The notes: generated by a model from the sequence alone, not told the origin. A DNA stretch of 64,000 nt from AP-15 sp963701815 (GCA_963701815.1 CAVPBN010000017.1:124001-188000); one strand, 5' to 3'. Shown: positions 36,973 to 47,013, numbered from the stretch's first letter. Translations and numbers: made by a program.

Positions 36973-37937
36973 CTACAGCCGGTATTGAGGAAACTCGGTG
37001 CGGACCGCATCCCGCAGACATGGCAACCACGGCTGTCCGGTCCCGGTCCAGACGATCGTATTCTGCAGGCCGAGGAAGATCTGGATCGCCACCGCCTGGC
37101 CGGCGACAATGTCGGTCGGGAAATGCACGCCGGCGACGATGCGGTTCTCGGACACGCGATGCGCCAAGTCGAATAGCGCCCCCGTGGCGCGGTTGCCGAA
37201 GCGAGAAATTGGGCCAGTGTCGAGCTGGGCGCCGGCAGCTTGTGTTGCGGCAGGTTGGTGTTTCCCGCCGCGTCGGCGAGGCTGTAGGCGAGCACGTACG
37301 AGATCAGATAGGATTGCACAGCGTGGCCGGCCGGAAAGGTCGGGGTTGCGGGCGGATCGATCATCGGCGTGATCGCCGGGCACAGCTGCGACGGCCGCGC
37401 GCTGTGAAAATCGCCCTTCAGACACATTACGACATGCTCGCCGATGCGGCGGGCGGTGTGCACCATCAAATAGGTGCCGGGGTGACGCGCCGGGTCGATC
37501 TTCAGCGTGCCCAGCCAGTAATTGATCGCGCCGTCGGCGTCGTCCTGGTCGATGACTTCGTCGAACCGGTCGTCGCGTTCGAGTGCGAACTGGAGGATTT
37601 GCAACACCTCGCCGCCGAGTTGCGCCTGCGTCATATCCTTGGACGGCGTGCCAGCACCGGTTGCAGCCGCGGTGCAGTCGGCACGCCACGTTGCCGTCTT
37701 CGCGAGGTAATCGGCAAGGTACATGTAGGACTGCAGCTCGGCATCCCAGAGCGGGTGAAAGGACGGGTAGTTCTGGGCACCGCCGCTGACCGGCGGGACC
37801 AGTTTTGTGTTTGGCGGCGTGGTGTCGACAAGAAGGCTTTCGAGATCGCTGTCGTAGCGCGGCCTGAACCGCGCGAACGCGCCGCCCGGCGACGCCAGCG
37901 CCATGTTCATGTTCATGTTCATGTCGAGCAATGGCAT
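36973..37937 (-). CDS. PAP2/vanadium-haloperoxidase superfamily protein, one frameshift
   Basis: The three phosphate/vanadate-binding motifs are present: KGDFHSARP (K-x6-RP), TFPAGHAVQSY (PSGH type) and ENRIVAGVHFPTD (R-x5-H-x3-D). That arrangement is shared by bacterial acid phosphatases and vanadium haloperoxidases. No signal peptide is evident; the N-terminus MPLLDMNMNMNM arises from a hexanucleotide repeat. The frame slips near 37190 within LAQFLASATA/FGNRATGAL and ends at 36973. GAGGAAG precedes ATG 37937. Together with the subtilase it makes a two-gene unit whose joint role is unclear. Confidence 0.78.
37902..37919. repeat. Hexanucleotide repeat (CATGTT)3
   Basis: Three tandem copies of CATGTT, read on the minus strand as AACATG, encode the Asn-Met run at the start of the PAP2-like protein. 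Such runs can change length by slippage and keep frame because the unit is six bases. Confidence 0.85.
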
Positions 37938-38010
37938 GTTCGTCTTCCTCGTGGCTGATTTGCGCCTGACAATATGTCGGTCGGCTGCGCCGGGCGCCGG
38001 CGCGCCGCCG

Positions 38011-39762
38011 CTATTGCGGCAGCCCGGCGAGCAGGAGGTGTCGCGCGAGCCGCTCCCGGAAATGCTGGTCCCGGTATGCGTAGCTGTCTATGAACTGCTT
38101 CACACAAAACTTCGGCTCGAGCCGCAACAGGCTGCTGCTGACCCACCTCGCCTCTTCGATCTGTCCTTTCGCCGCCAGGCTGGCGGCAAGAAATCGCAGA
38201 TTGGCGGTATAGGCCGGGTTGGCGGCGAGCGACCGGTGGCCCCAAACGATCGCGTTCGTGTAATCTCCTTCGGTATAGGCGGCTAGGCCCAGGGCGCAAT
38301 GGGTGAAGAAGATATGCGGATCGAACGGCGACAATCGCAGCGCTTGTTCGGCGCGGTGGCGGGCTTCGGCGGCGTCGCCGACATAGCTGAAGACGGGACT
38401 GCTGCGCGACCAGGCAAAGGCCGAGTTGGGACTTGCCTGCAATGCCCGCCCGCACAGGTCGAAGGCGGCATCGAAGTCGCGGAACAGCAGGGCTCGCAGA
38501 TGACCCGATAACGCCAATGCCCAGACATCGTTGGCGTCGCGCCGCAACGCGGCGGCGGCAAACTCCTCGGTCTTCGCCAGGTCGTCACCCCGATCTGGCG
38601 ACCGTCCTTGCCCGACCCGAATGGCGTGCCATAGTGCAGTAAAGGCGTGGGGTGGTGCGTAATCGTTGTCCAGCGATATTGACTGCTGGAACATCTGCCT
38701 CGCCAACTCGAATTCTTTTTGATCGAGGCGATACAGCAGATCCAGCCCGCGCAGCATGTAATCGTAAGCGTCGAAGTTCTCCGGCCGCTTGCGGCGGATC
38801 CGGCGCAGCTCGCTGGCGCGAACGTTGGGGATGATCTTCTGAACGACGCTCTCGACCAGGCTATCCTGTAGGTCGAAGAGTTCGCCGATGTCGCCTTCCA
38901 CGCGGTGGTCTTCAATGACCGTTTGCGTCTCGGCCTCGGCCAATTCGGCGGCAATGCGCAGCCGCTGACCGCGTCGGCGGGCGCTCCCCCAGAGCACGTA
39001 GCGGACGCCGAGTTCCTCTACGATCGCCTGAAAATCCGGCGGGCCCCGCCGATATTTGAGCGTAGACGCCCGCGAGATGACGAAGATGTCGGGCAAGGAT
39101 GCGAGCGCAGCGGTGATGTCCTCGACGATCCCGTCGCCGAAGTAGCTGCGGTCGTCGGCCGCGCCAAATTCGGCAAAAGGCAGCACCGCGATTGACGGCC
39201 GGGTGTGCGGAGCCGGCGATGCCGGATGTGCCGCGGCGGCTTGGCGCGGGGCGGTTTCTATTTTGTAGACGCGAACCGGCCTTCGGATGTTCTTAAATCT
39301 GAGGAATCCCTGGTCGGAGACAGGTAGTTGCAAATTGCTGCCAAGTTGTTCGTAAACCGTGCCCGAGATAAACAGACTGCCGGGCTCGGCTGCCTCCTGC
39401 AGCCGAGCGGCGAGATTTACCCCGGCGCCGAAGACGTCGCGCGCTTCGGAAACGATGTCACCGGAGTGCAGCCCCATACGAAGGGCAATCTGTTTCTCGA
39501 GCGGCTGCCCGGCCTCGCGACTGTGCACCTCCTCTTGAATGGCAACGCCAGCCTGAACTGCGCTGACAACGCTCGTAAAGCAGGCGAGAAAGCCGTCGCC
39601 GGTGTGTTTGACGACCCGACCCTCGGCCGCTGCTATGGCTGGCTCGATCACTTCGTCGAACAGCGCCATCCACCGAGGGTGGGTGTCCGCCTCATAGAGA
39701 TCCATCAGCCGCGTGTAGCCGGCCACGTCGGCAAACAGGATCGCCGCGAGCTCGCGTCGCAT
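38011..39762 (-). CDS. Class III adenylate/guanylate cyclase with TolB-like and TPR region
   Basis: 583 residues. Residues 1-165 are a class III cyclase: metal Asp in LFADVAGYTRLMD, second Asp in KHTGDGFLACF, and the transition-state Asn/Arg in FGAGVNLAARL. Residues about 190-320 resemble the TolB-like N-terminal domain (IAVLPFAEFGAADDRSYFGD) that follows such cyclases in Alphaproteobacteria. The rest is helical TPR (AEARHRAEQALRLSPFDPHI). No membrane segment is seen. It probably makes cAMP in response to a ligand or partner bound by the TPR part. The frame is intact. Confidence 0.88.
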   Translation of the reverse strand: MRRELAAILFADVAGYTRLMDLYEADTHPRWMALFDEVIEPAIAAAEGRVVKHTGDGFLACFTSVVSAVQAGVAIQEEVHSREAGQPLEKQIALRMGLHSGDIVSEARDVFGAGVNLAARLQEAAEPGSLFISGTVYEQLGSNLQLPVSDQGFLRFKNIRRPVRVYKIETAPRQAAAAHPASPAPHTRPSIAVLPFAEFGAADDRSYFGDGIVEDITAALASLPDIFVISRASTLKYRRGPPDFQAIVEELGVRYVLWGSARRRGQRLRIAAELAEAETQTVIEDHRVEGDIGELFDLQDSLVESVVQKIIPNVRASELRRIRRKRPENFDAYDYMLRGLDLLYRLDQKEFELARQMFQQSISLDNDYAPPHAFTALWHAIRVGQGRSPDRGDDLAKTEEFAAAALRRDANDVWALALSGHLRALLFRDFDAAFDLCGRALQASPNSAFAWSRSSPVFSYVGDAAEARHRAEQALRLSPFDPHIFFTHCALGLAAYTEGDYTNAIVWGHRSLAANPAYTANLRFLAASLAAKGQIEEARWVSSSLLRLEPKFCVKQFIDSYAYRDQHFRERLARHLLLAGLPQ

Positions 39763-40293
39763 CTGCCCACTCCGACAAGGTTCGTAGTGAAGTGTTCGCG
39801 GTTTCGGATCGCCAATGCAATGGGATTCGAATTATCCGTTGACATGGTATTGCCTTCGCTACTGGCGGGCCGATGCCGACTTCCGGTCGGCGCCTGGCCG
39901 GGTGTCGCGCCAGCTGATCACGGCAAACCGGAACGGTCCATGCCCCGGCTCGTGGAAGCAGGCGTACCGGAACGGTCAAATCACGCTCCTCAGTTCGGCG
40001 GCGGGAATCGGCGCGACCTCGCCGTTGGCGATGGTTGCGGCGAAGGGCCGGAATCCACCCAACTGAGACGCCCTGGATCACGAAGAGAATAGCTGTTGCC
40101 GGGGCAAACGCGGTCCTTGCGCCACCGCGGATTGGGGTGGGGCGACCCAGGCATTCCGCGGTGGCTGCGGATCGGTCATTAGCAGTAAACTCGGGCCAGG
40201 GGTGATGGCGGTACCAGAAGCGTTACCGCGCGACGTGAGCGGAGCGATGCTTGGCAAGCGGCTCGCGCGATTTGCCCTTGGCCACGGGGTTCC
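39763..40293. other. Region without a recognised gene
   Basis: About 530 bp upstream of the cyclase. A + strand frame 39815-40066 (WRADADFRSAPGRVSRQLIT) is open but matches nothing I know. No hairpin or repeat stands out. The cyclase promoter should lie at the left end. Confidence 0.45.
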
Positions 40294-41395
40294 TTAACTC
40301 GGCGTGATGGCCGCCTCGATGCCACGCGAGACGGCGAGGAGACGCCGGTCCGTGCCGTGCTCGCCGACGACCATGAGCCCGACAGGCGCCGTGCCTGGCT
40401 GGTGTATCGGCAGCGTCAGGGCGCAGCGATCGAGGAAATTGATGATCGAGGGGTTGCGCAGGATCAGTGCGTTGAGCCGGAAGTAATCCTCGTCACGAGC
40501 GAAGGCAGAGATCGGCGGCGCGGTGATCGCGACGGTCGGCATCAGCAGGGCATCGAAACCGGCGGTACGGGCCGCGACGCGCGCAATCAGATCGGTGCGT
40601 GCGGCGCAAAGGTCGATGTATTCGATAGCGGTCATGCCGCCGCTGCGTTCGATGCGCAAGCGCACCCGCGGGTTGTACTCTTTGCTGTGCCGCGCCAGCA
40701 GAGGCCGATGCCAGGCATAGGCTTCGATCGGGGCGAACCCGACCTTGGCGTTGATCGCCCGTACTCGCCAAGCTCGATAAGCGGCAGATCGACGATCCGC
40801 GCGCCGGCGCGCGACAATCCCGTGCATGCGTCGTCGAATGCCGTCGCTACCTCGGGTGCGAGGTCGTCGAGGACAAAGCTCTGCGGCACAGCGAGGCGCA
40901 ATGCCTCGGCTGGGACCGGCAGCGGTGCGGTCGGCTCCTCGCGGGCCACCACCGCGTCGGCGATAGCGCAGCAGGCGACGCTGGTCGCCAGGGCCCGATC
41001 GAATCGCGGGTCGTCGACAGCGGCGTTGCGCCGGCGCGGGTAATCCGCCGCTGCGTCGGCTTCAGACCGGCGAGGCCGCACAGCGCCGCCGGGAGGTGCT
41101 GATCGCCACAACGGCGCCGCCATCGGCGACCGAGCCCGCAGCACCCGAAGACGAACCGCCCGGGATGCATTGGCGGTCATAAGAATTGTCCGGTGTTCCA
41201 TAATGCGGATTGATGCCGACGCCGGAGAAGGCGAACTCGGGCATGTTGGTGCGGCCGATCAGGACGGCGCCGGCGGCGTATCGTCGAGCGCTTTCGAACC
41301 GGCGAGCGTGCGTTCGCCGGCGACATCGAAGAGATTTTGATTGAAACCGGCAATCCGGCGAGCGGCGAGGCGACATAACCGGCCGCCGCAGGCGG
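40294..41395 (-). pseudogene. Amidase-signature family gene, degraded
   Basis: Pieces in several frames rebuild an amidase: NLFDVAGERTLAGSKALDD, AGAVLIGRTNMPEFAFSGVG, the signature CIPGGSSSGAAGSVADG (cis-Ser and Ser nucleophile), AALCGLAGLKPTQRR, and the C-terminal FDALLMPTVAITAPPISAFA. At least four frame changes are needed (about 41310, 41100, 41020 and 40770). The first 60-70 residues, including the catalytic Lys region start, are missing; DUF6880 relic sequence begins at about 41396. Not functional as written. Confidence 0.8.
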
Positions 41396-41755
41396 TCCTG
41401 TGCATCGGCGGCGGCGCCTCATCGGTTCGACCGGTTTTGATCAACGCGTCCTCGCAGGAAGGTCCGGCCTCCCAGCAGAGTGGACAGATAATTGCCGTGC
41501 CGTTGACGTAACCGCCTCGCGGCTCGTCCGAGTTCGGGGTAGCCAGCGATCTCGCCCCACCGGTCCTCGACCGGCGCCAGATACTGCACCCCGTCGTCGA
41601 TGATCGGATGGAACAGCCGCTCAACCCACACCATGTCGCGTCCTTATGTCGGCCGGCGCCGAGATCAATACGGGGATCAGTGCGTCCAGGGTGCGATGGA
41701 CGGCGCCACCGAGGGCGCCTGAGGAGGTGTCGATATCCTGCAAGGCAGGCCGATC
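41396..41755 (-). pseudogene. DUF6880-family gene, C-terminal part of a split gene
   Basis: In three frames the strand shows ALQDIDTSSGALGGAVHRTL then DALIPVLISAPADIRTR, next DGVQYLAPVEDRWGEIAGYP, then EPRGGYVNGTAI and EDALIKTGRTDEA. This order is the central and C-terminal part of DUF6880-type helical-repeat proteins. Homology begins at the shared ALQDID codons at about 41750; the matching N-terminal part lies 2.5 kb away at 44218-44418 on the same strand. Confidence 0.65.
41729..41751. repeat. Direct repeat, left copy (23 bp, one mismatch)
   Basis: The sequence starting GTCGATATCCTGCAAGG matches 44218-44240 at 22 of 23 positions in the same orientation. Both copies encode (minus strand) the ALQDID junction of the split DUF6880 gene and bound the insert carrying the MFS gene. 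Confidence 0.8.
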
Positions 41756-41900
41756 GGCAAGGCGATCGCGGTCAGCCGCAGCGCCGCGCCCGGGCTTCAC
41801 TCGTTCCGGCACGCCGGCCTTGCGCAAGCCGGCGAAGTAAGCGGCTTCGAACATGGCGCGGAATTCTTGGCCCCCAATCCTTTTCCGAGACGCTCAAGGC

Positions 41901-41928
41901 TTGACAATTCTTAGAGAGGGCATACGGT
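41901..41928 (+). promoter_or_regulatory. Candidate sigma-70 promoter of the MFS gene
   Basis: TTGACA at 41901-41906 is a perfect -35 hexamer. With a 16-bp spacer the -10 would be TACGGT (41923-41928), a weak match. It ends 13 bp before the inverted-repeat operator and 38 bp before ATG 41966. Confidence 0.45.
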
Positions 41929-41941
41929 CGGGCAATAATGA

Positions 41942-41961
41942 ACTGAACGGTTTAGTTCAGT
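41942..41961. promoter_or_regulatory. TetR-type operator (7-6-7 inverted repeat)
   Basis: ACTGAAC (41942-41948) and GTTCAGT (41955-41961) form a perfect 7-bp inverted repeat with a 6-bp spacer. It lies between the candidate promoter and the start of a drug-exporter gene, the usual position for a TetR-family repressor site. No tetR gene is nearby. Confidence 0.65.
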
Positions 41962-41965
41962 GAAG

Positions 41966-43693
41966 ATGCCCCAGAAGATCGCTCCCACGGCGGCAGCAAG
42001 CTCGGTCGCCCCGGCGCGAACCGCGCCGCCGTGACCTGGACCCTGGCGCCCCGTCGGGTGGGCAAGGCGCGGCGCACGGCGGTCGCGCTGGTCCCGGCGG
42101 CGACGGTAGAGCCGCCTTCCGCTCCATCCGCCGGCACGATTTCGGCGCAGTCCGGGCAGCCGGCGAGCCTGCGCGACTGGCTCGGCGTTATCGCCATGGT
42201 CGTCGGCCTGTTGATGGCGGTCATGGACGTCCAGATCGTCACCAGCTCGCTGACCCAGATCCAGGGCGGGCTGTCGGCCAGCATCGACGAGATCAGCTGG
42301 GTCCAGACCTCGTATCTGATCGCCAACGTCATCATGGTGCCGCTGTCCGGAACCCTGTCGCGACTGCTGTCGACCCGCGTGCTGTTCGTCACTGCGGCCC
42401 TCTGCTTCACGACGGCAAGTGCCTTGTGCGCGACCGCAACGAGCCTCGGCGAGATGATCGTCTTTCGCGCGATGCAGGGGTTCAGCGGCGGCGCCATGAT
42501 GCCGTTGGTGTTTCCGGTCATCTACACGAAATTCCGGATGCCGCAGCTGGCGACGGTCATGGTGCTGATATCGCTGATCTTGAACATGTCGTCGACCTTG
42601 GGCCCGACGATCGGCGGCTACCTGACCGATACCTTCTCCTGGCATTGGCTGTTCCTGGTCAACCTCGTGCCCGGCATCGGCGTCGCCGTTGCCGTGTGGC
42701 TGCTCCTCGATCGAGACAACCCCGACTGGTCGCTGTTGCGCCAATTCGATCTGACCGGGCTGGTGCTGATGGCGCTTTTTCTCGGCTGCCTTCAATACGC
42801 GCTCGAGGAAGGCCCGCGCTGGGATTGGTTTTCGGACAACACGATCTTCGCCGCCGTCATTGTTTCGACGATCGCCGCCGCCTTGTTCTTCTGGCGCGTA
42901 CTGAGCTACCGCCAGCCGATCGTCGATCTGCGCGCCTTTACCAATCGCAATTTCGCGCTCGGCTCGTTCTACACGTTTATGCTCGGCACCGGCATGTACG
43001 GCACGACCTACCTGATCCCGCTGTTTCTGGCGCAGGTCAGGGGCTTCAGCGCCCTGCAGATCGGCGAGACGGTCGTCGTCACTGGGCTCGCGCAATTAGC
43101 GATGTCGCCGATCTCGCCTCTGCTGGCGCGCAAAATGGACCTCAGGCTGATGCTGAGCATCGGCATCGTGCTGTTTGTCGTATCGATGTACTTGACGGCC
43201 GGCCTCACCAATCAAACGGGTTTTGCCGAGCTGTTCGTGCCGCAGGTTTTGCGCGGGATCGCCATGATGATGTGCATCATCCCGTCGAACCTGATCGCGC
43301 TCGGCAGCGTGCCGCAGGACAAGCTGAAAAACTCTGCCGGGCTTTACAACCTGAACTCGCGACCTCGGTGGCGCCATCGTATTGGCGGCGATCGGCACGT
43401 TGTTGAACCAACGGCTGCATTTCCACTGGAACCGGTTAATCGAGAGCATCAACCCGGCGCACCCCGCAGTGCAGCATTTTCTCGACAAGCAGACGAACCG
43501 CCTCGATGCGCTCGTCCCGGGCGACGCCGGCCGCGCGGCGGTCAAGCTGCTGGCCGGTCTGGTGCAGCGCGAGGCGCTGGTGCTGACCTACAACGATGCC
43601 ATCATGCTGCTCGGCGGGCTCTTCGTCGCCGGCCTCACCCTGATGCCGCTGGTCAAGAGCCCGCGCGCAAGCCTCACCGCCAACTCCCATTAA
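41966..43693 (+). CDS. DHA2-family MFS multidrug exporter (EmrB/QacA type), frameshifted
   Basis: About 14 membrane segments. Typical motifs: VMDVQIVTSSLTQIQGGLSA and DEISWVQTSYLIANVIMVPL in TM1-2, and GPTIGGYLTDTFSWHWLFLVN, the EmrB motif C region, in TM5. ATG 41966 follows the operator, but its frame meets a stop near 42030, where the main frame could start at GTG 42031; either a slip or a GTG start applies. A second slip near 43365 joins LYNLN to GGAIVLAAIGTLLNQRLHFH and the frame ends at 43693. No EmrA-like adaptor gene is adjacent. Confidence 0.82.
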
Positions 43694-44178
43694 ATGCCGC
43701 GGCGTGACCCTCCATCGAGTGCGTCAAGGATCGTGCACTTCTCCTGGTTCGGGCGAAATCGCAAATAAATCGCAAGGAATGTGAGCCAGCCCACACGGCC
43801 GTCAAAGCCATTGCGATATTTGAGCGGCTCCGGCGCTGACTGCGGTCGGGGGTGTGCGCGCTATGGAGGGCGCCATGAGAGCAAACCTATGGAACAAGAG
43901 CGTGCCGCGGGTCGAGCTCGACCAGCGGGCGCGCGACGCCCGCCTCCGGCTCGAGCGGGTCGAACGACTGCTCGTGCCGCGCGCTGCCGCGACGGCGTCC
44001 TGGCTGCGGCAGGTCCTGGGTCGTTTCAGCGTCGGCATATACGGCGGCCGTTCGCAAGGTAACCAAATCAGAGGGCCGCTGAGCAATCGGCGGTCCTCCC
44101 GCATGCCGACAATTCATAAGGTCCGGCAAGTGTGTGGTTCGCTCTGGCATGGGCCAGGGCTTTGGCTCCACCACGCTT
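43694..44178. other. Region without a recognised gene, downstream of the exporter
   Basis: About 485 bp inside the segment that splits the DUF6880 gene. Open frames on both strands overlap each other (43854-44192 plus, 43887-44174 minus) and neither matches a family I know. Confidence 0.45.
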
Positions 44179-44217
44179 CTACTGCTGGATGAGGATGTCG
44201 ACGGAGGGCAATGCCTG

Positions 44218-44240
44218 GTCGATGTCCTGCAAGGCAGGCC
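44218..44240. repeat. Direct repeat, right copy (23 bp, one mismatch)
   Basis: Partner of 41729-41751. The distance between copies is 2,489 bp. Confidence 0.8.
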
Positions 44241-44418
44241 AGAGCCGTTCCATCAGTGACACGCAGCCTTCCGCCGCCAGCACAGGGTCCGACTTGGCGA
44301 TCGAATTGATCTCGCGGACCGCCTCGTTCAGCCGCTTGCCGGCCAGCGCCGAACCGCGCCAGCCGTAGCCGCGGGCACGAAACCTCGCCTTGAAGGCCCA
44401 ACGATGACCGCTCGTCAC
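44218..44418 (-). pseudogene. DUF6880-family gene, N-terminal part of a split gene
   Basis: ARFRARGYGWRGSALAGKRL, NEAVREINSIAKSDPVLAAE and GCVSLMERLWPALQDID match the N-terminal helical part of DUF6880. After ALQDID the frame runs into unrelated codons (QALPSVDILIQQ) and stops at 44179. Combined with 41396-41755 it gives one gene interrupted by about 2.49 kb. Confidence 0.65.
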
Positions 44419-46502
44419 CCGTGGGGTCTCTCAATCTGCGGCGCGGCGATTGATCCCCGTTGCCTGAGCCACTCTGCCAGCTTCGACCACCGCCGCCTCG
44501 CTCGGCTGCCCTTGACGGCGATCGCCAGCGCCTTGCGCTGGCCGACGAGGACGACGAGGCGCTTGCCGCGCGTCACCCCGGTGTAGACCAGGTTCCGCTG
44601 CAGCATCGGATAGTGCTGGGTGGTCAGCGGGATCACCACGGCCGGGTATTCCGAGCCTTGGCTCTTGTGGATGGTCGTCGCATAGGCGAGCACCAGCTCG
44701 TCGAGCTCGCCAAAGCCGTAGGTCACCTCCCGGCCATCGAAATCGGCCGCGAGTTCGCCCTCCTCGGCATCGATGCGCGACACGACGCCGAGGTCGCCGT
44801 TGTAGACCTCCTTGTCGTAATCGTTCTCGATCTGCATGACCTTGTCGCCGGGACAGAAGGTCCAGCCGAAACGATCGATGCGGATTTCGCCCGGCGGGTT
44901 CAGCGCCTTCTGCAGCTCGATATTGAGCGAGCGCGCGCCGAGGCCGCCGCGGTTCATCGGGCAGAGCACCTGGATGTCGCGTATCGGGTCGAGCCCGAAG
45001 CGCTTCGGGATCCGCTCCTGCACGATCGCCAGCAGCTTGCGGACACCCTCCTCTGCGTCCGCCGCATCGACAAAGTAGAAGTCGCCGCCCTCGACAGGGG
45101 CGAGGTCCGGCATCCGACCCTGGTTGACCCGATGCGCGTTGGTGACGATGCGGCTCTCCGCGGCCTGGCGGAAGATCTCGGTCAAGCGCACGACCGGCAC
45201 CGCACCCGAGCCGATGATGTCGGCCAGCACCTGTCCCGGCCCGACCGAAGGCAGCTGATCGACATCGCCGACCAGCAATAGCGCCGCTTCCTCCGGCAGC
45301 GCGCGCAGAACGGCTCGCATCAACGGCACGTCGACCATCGAGGTCTCGTCGACGACCAGCAGGTCACAATCGAGCGGCACCTCCTCGTTGCGCCGAAAGC
45401 CGCCGGTCCTGGGGTCGGTTTCGAGCAGGCGATGGATGGTCTTCGCCTCGAGCCCGGTGCTCTCGGCCAGGCGCTTGGCGGCGCGGCCGGTCGGCGCGCA
45501 GAGCGCGATTTTGACGGCCTTCGCGAGAAGGATCTTGAGGATCGAGTTGACCAGGGTGGTCTTGCCGACCCCCGGACCGCCGGTGATCACCACCACCTTG
45601 GAAACGAGAGCGACCCGGAGCGCCGCCTTCTGGCTGTCGGCGAGCGCCAGCTTTGTCCGCTGCTCGACCCAGGGGATCGCCTTGTCGGCATCAATCGCCG
45701 GCCAAGGCGGTCTTCCGACGGCGAGCGCCCTGAGCTTCTCGGCGATCTCGCGCTCGGCCCGGTAGAGCCCGGCGAGGAAGACGCAACGACGGCCTTCGAG
45801 ATCATCGGCGATGACCGCACCGGCATCGAGCTCGAGGCTCAACGCCGTTTCCACCAGCTCCGCCGGCACTTCGAGCAGCGTTTCGGTGAGGGGAACGAGA
45901 TCTTCGACCGGAAGACCGCAATGCCCTTCGTCCATCGCCTCGGCGAGCGCATAGGAGATCCCGGCCCGCACACGGATCAGCGCGGTCTTCTCGATGCCGA
46001 GCTTGGCCGCGATCTGGTCGGCTGTGCGAAAGCCGATGCCGCGGATGTCGCGGGCCAGCCGGTAGGGGTTCTCCGAGATGAGCCGAACGGCATCGGCGCC
46101 GTAGGTCTTGTAGATGCGCACCGCCCGCGAGGTGCCGACGCCATTGCTGTGCAGGAACAGCATGATCTCGCGGATGACCTTCTGTTCGGCCCAACCCGCG
46201 ATGATGCGCTCCGCTCGTTTCGGGCCGATGCCGGTCACCTCGCGCAGCCGGCCAGGCTCTTGCTCGATGATTTCGAAGACCGAATCGCCGAAGGCGCGCA
46301 CCAGCTTCCTGGCGTAGATCGGCCCGATGCCGCGGATCATGCCCGAGCCGAGATACTTCTCGATCCCCTCGGTCGTCGTCGGCGCGGTGGCCTTGAGGAA
46401 GGAGGCCCTGAATTGGACGCCGTGGGTGCGGTCGTTGACCCAACTGCCGCTCGCCTGCACGAACTCGCCGGCCGAGATCATCGGGGCGTGACCGAGGATG
46501 GT
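44415..46502 (-). CDS. recD2: RecD2-like ATP-dependent DNA helicase, N-terminus cut by an insertion
   Basis: Superfamily 1B helicase. GHAPMISAGEFVQASGSW is the OB-like N-terminal region, two helix-hairpin-helix repeats follow (GIGPIYARKLVRAF, TGIGPKRAERIIAG), then Walker A GGPGVGKTTLVNSIL, Walker B LLVVDETSMVDVPL and the C-terminal YATTIHKSQGSEYPAVVIPL. RecD2 unwinds DNA 5'-3' outside RecBCD. About 35 N-terminal residues are missing: homology stops at about 46502 where IS256-family sequence begins. Translation could restart at ATG 46481, so a near-complete helicase might still be made. The frame is otherwise intact. Confidence 0.85.
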   Translation of the reverse strand, partial: TILGHAPMISAGEFVQASGSWVNDRTHGVQFRASFLKATAPTTTEGIEKYLGSGMIRGIGPIYARKLVRAFGDSVFEIIEQEPGRLREVTGIGPKRAERIIAGWAEQKVIREIMLFLHSNGVGTSRAVRIYKTYGADAVRLISENPYRLARDIRGIGFRTADQIAAKLGIEKTALIRVRAGISYALAEAMDEGHCGLPVEDLVPLTETLLEVPAELVETALSLELDAGAVIADDLEGRRCVFLAGLYRAEREIAEKLRALAVGRPPWPAIDADKAIPWVEQRTKLALADSQKAALRVALVSKVVVITGGPGVGKTTLVNSILKILLAKAVKIALCAPTGRAAKRLAESTGLEAKTIHRLLETDPRTGGFRRNEEVPLDCDLLVVDETSMVDVPLMRAVLRALPEEAALLLVGDVDQLPSVGPGQVLADIIGSGAVPVVRLTEIFRQAAESRIVTNAHRVNQGRMPDLAPVEGGDFYFVDAADAEEGVRKLLAIVQERIPKRFGLDPIRDIQVLCPMNRGGLGARSLNIELQKALNPPGEIRIDRFGWTFCPGDKVMQIENDYDKEVYNGDLGVVSRIDAEEGELAADFDGREVTYGFGELDELVLAYATTIHKSQGSEYPAVVIPLTTQHYPMLQRNLVYTGVTRGKRLVVLVGQRKALAIAVKGSRARRRWSKLAEWLRQRGSIAAPQIERPHG

Positions 46503-47013
46503 GGAGCTATGGCCGAATCTGGGTGATGGCGATGTGAGAAAGGCGGCGTATCGAGGCGGGTGGAAGCCTGCCTGAACCTCCCGAAGGAGCGATACGCCAT
46601 GAGGAGCGATAGCATTGTTGTTTCCCTGTGTCAGCCGGACGCGGTCGAGGATCCGCTGACGGCGGCTCTCAGGAGCGGGGCCCGCCGGTTGCTGGCGCAG
46701 GCGGTGGAGGCGGAAGCCGAGGCGTTCCTGGCCCTGATGAAGGACATGCGGCTGCCTGACGGGCGCGACCGCCTGGTGCGGCACGGCCATGGTCCGGAGC
46801 GCCTGGTTCAGACTGGGATCGGCCCGGTCGAGGTGCGTCGGGTCAAGCTGCGCGACCGCGGTGCCAGCGAAGCAGCCGAGTGCATCCGCTTCACCTCGGC
46901 CATCCTGCCACGGTGGGCACGGCGGACGCGGAGCCTGGATGCACTGCTGCCGATCCTCTACCTGCGCGGGGTCTCGATGGGCGACTTTCAGGAGGCGCTC
47001 GGGCGCTGCTGGG

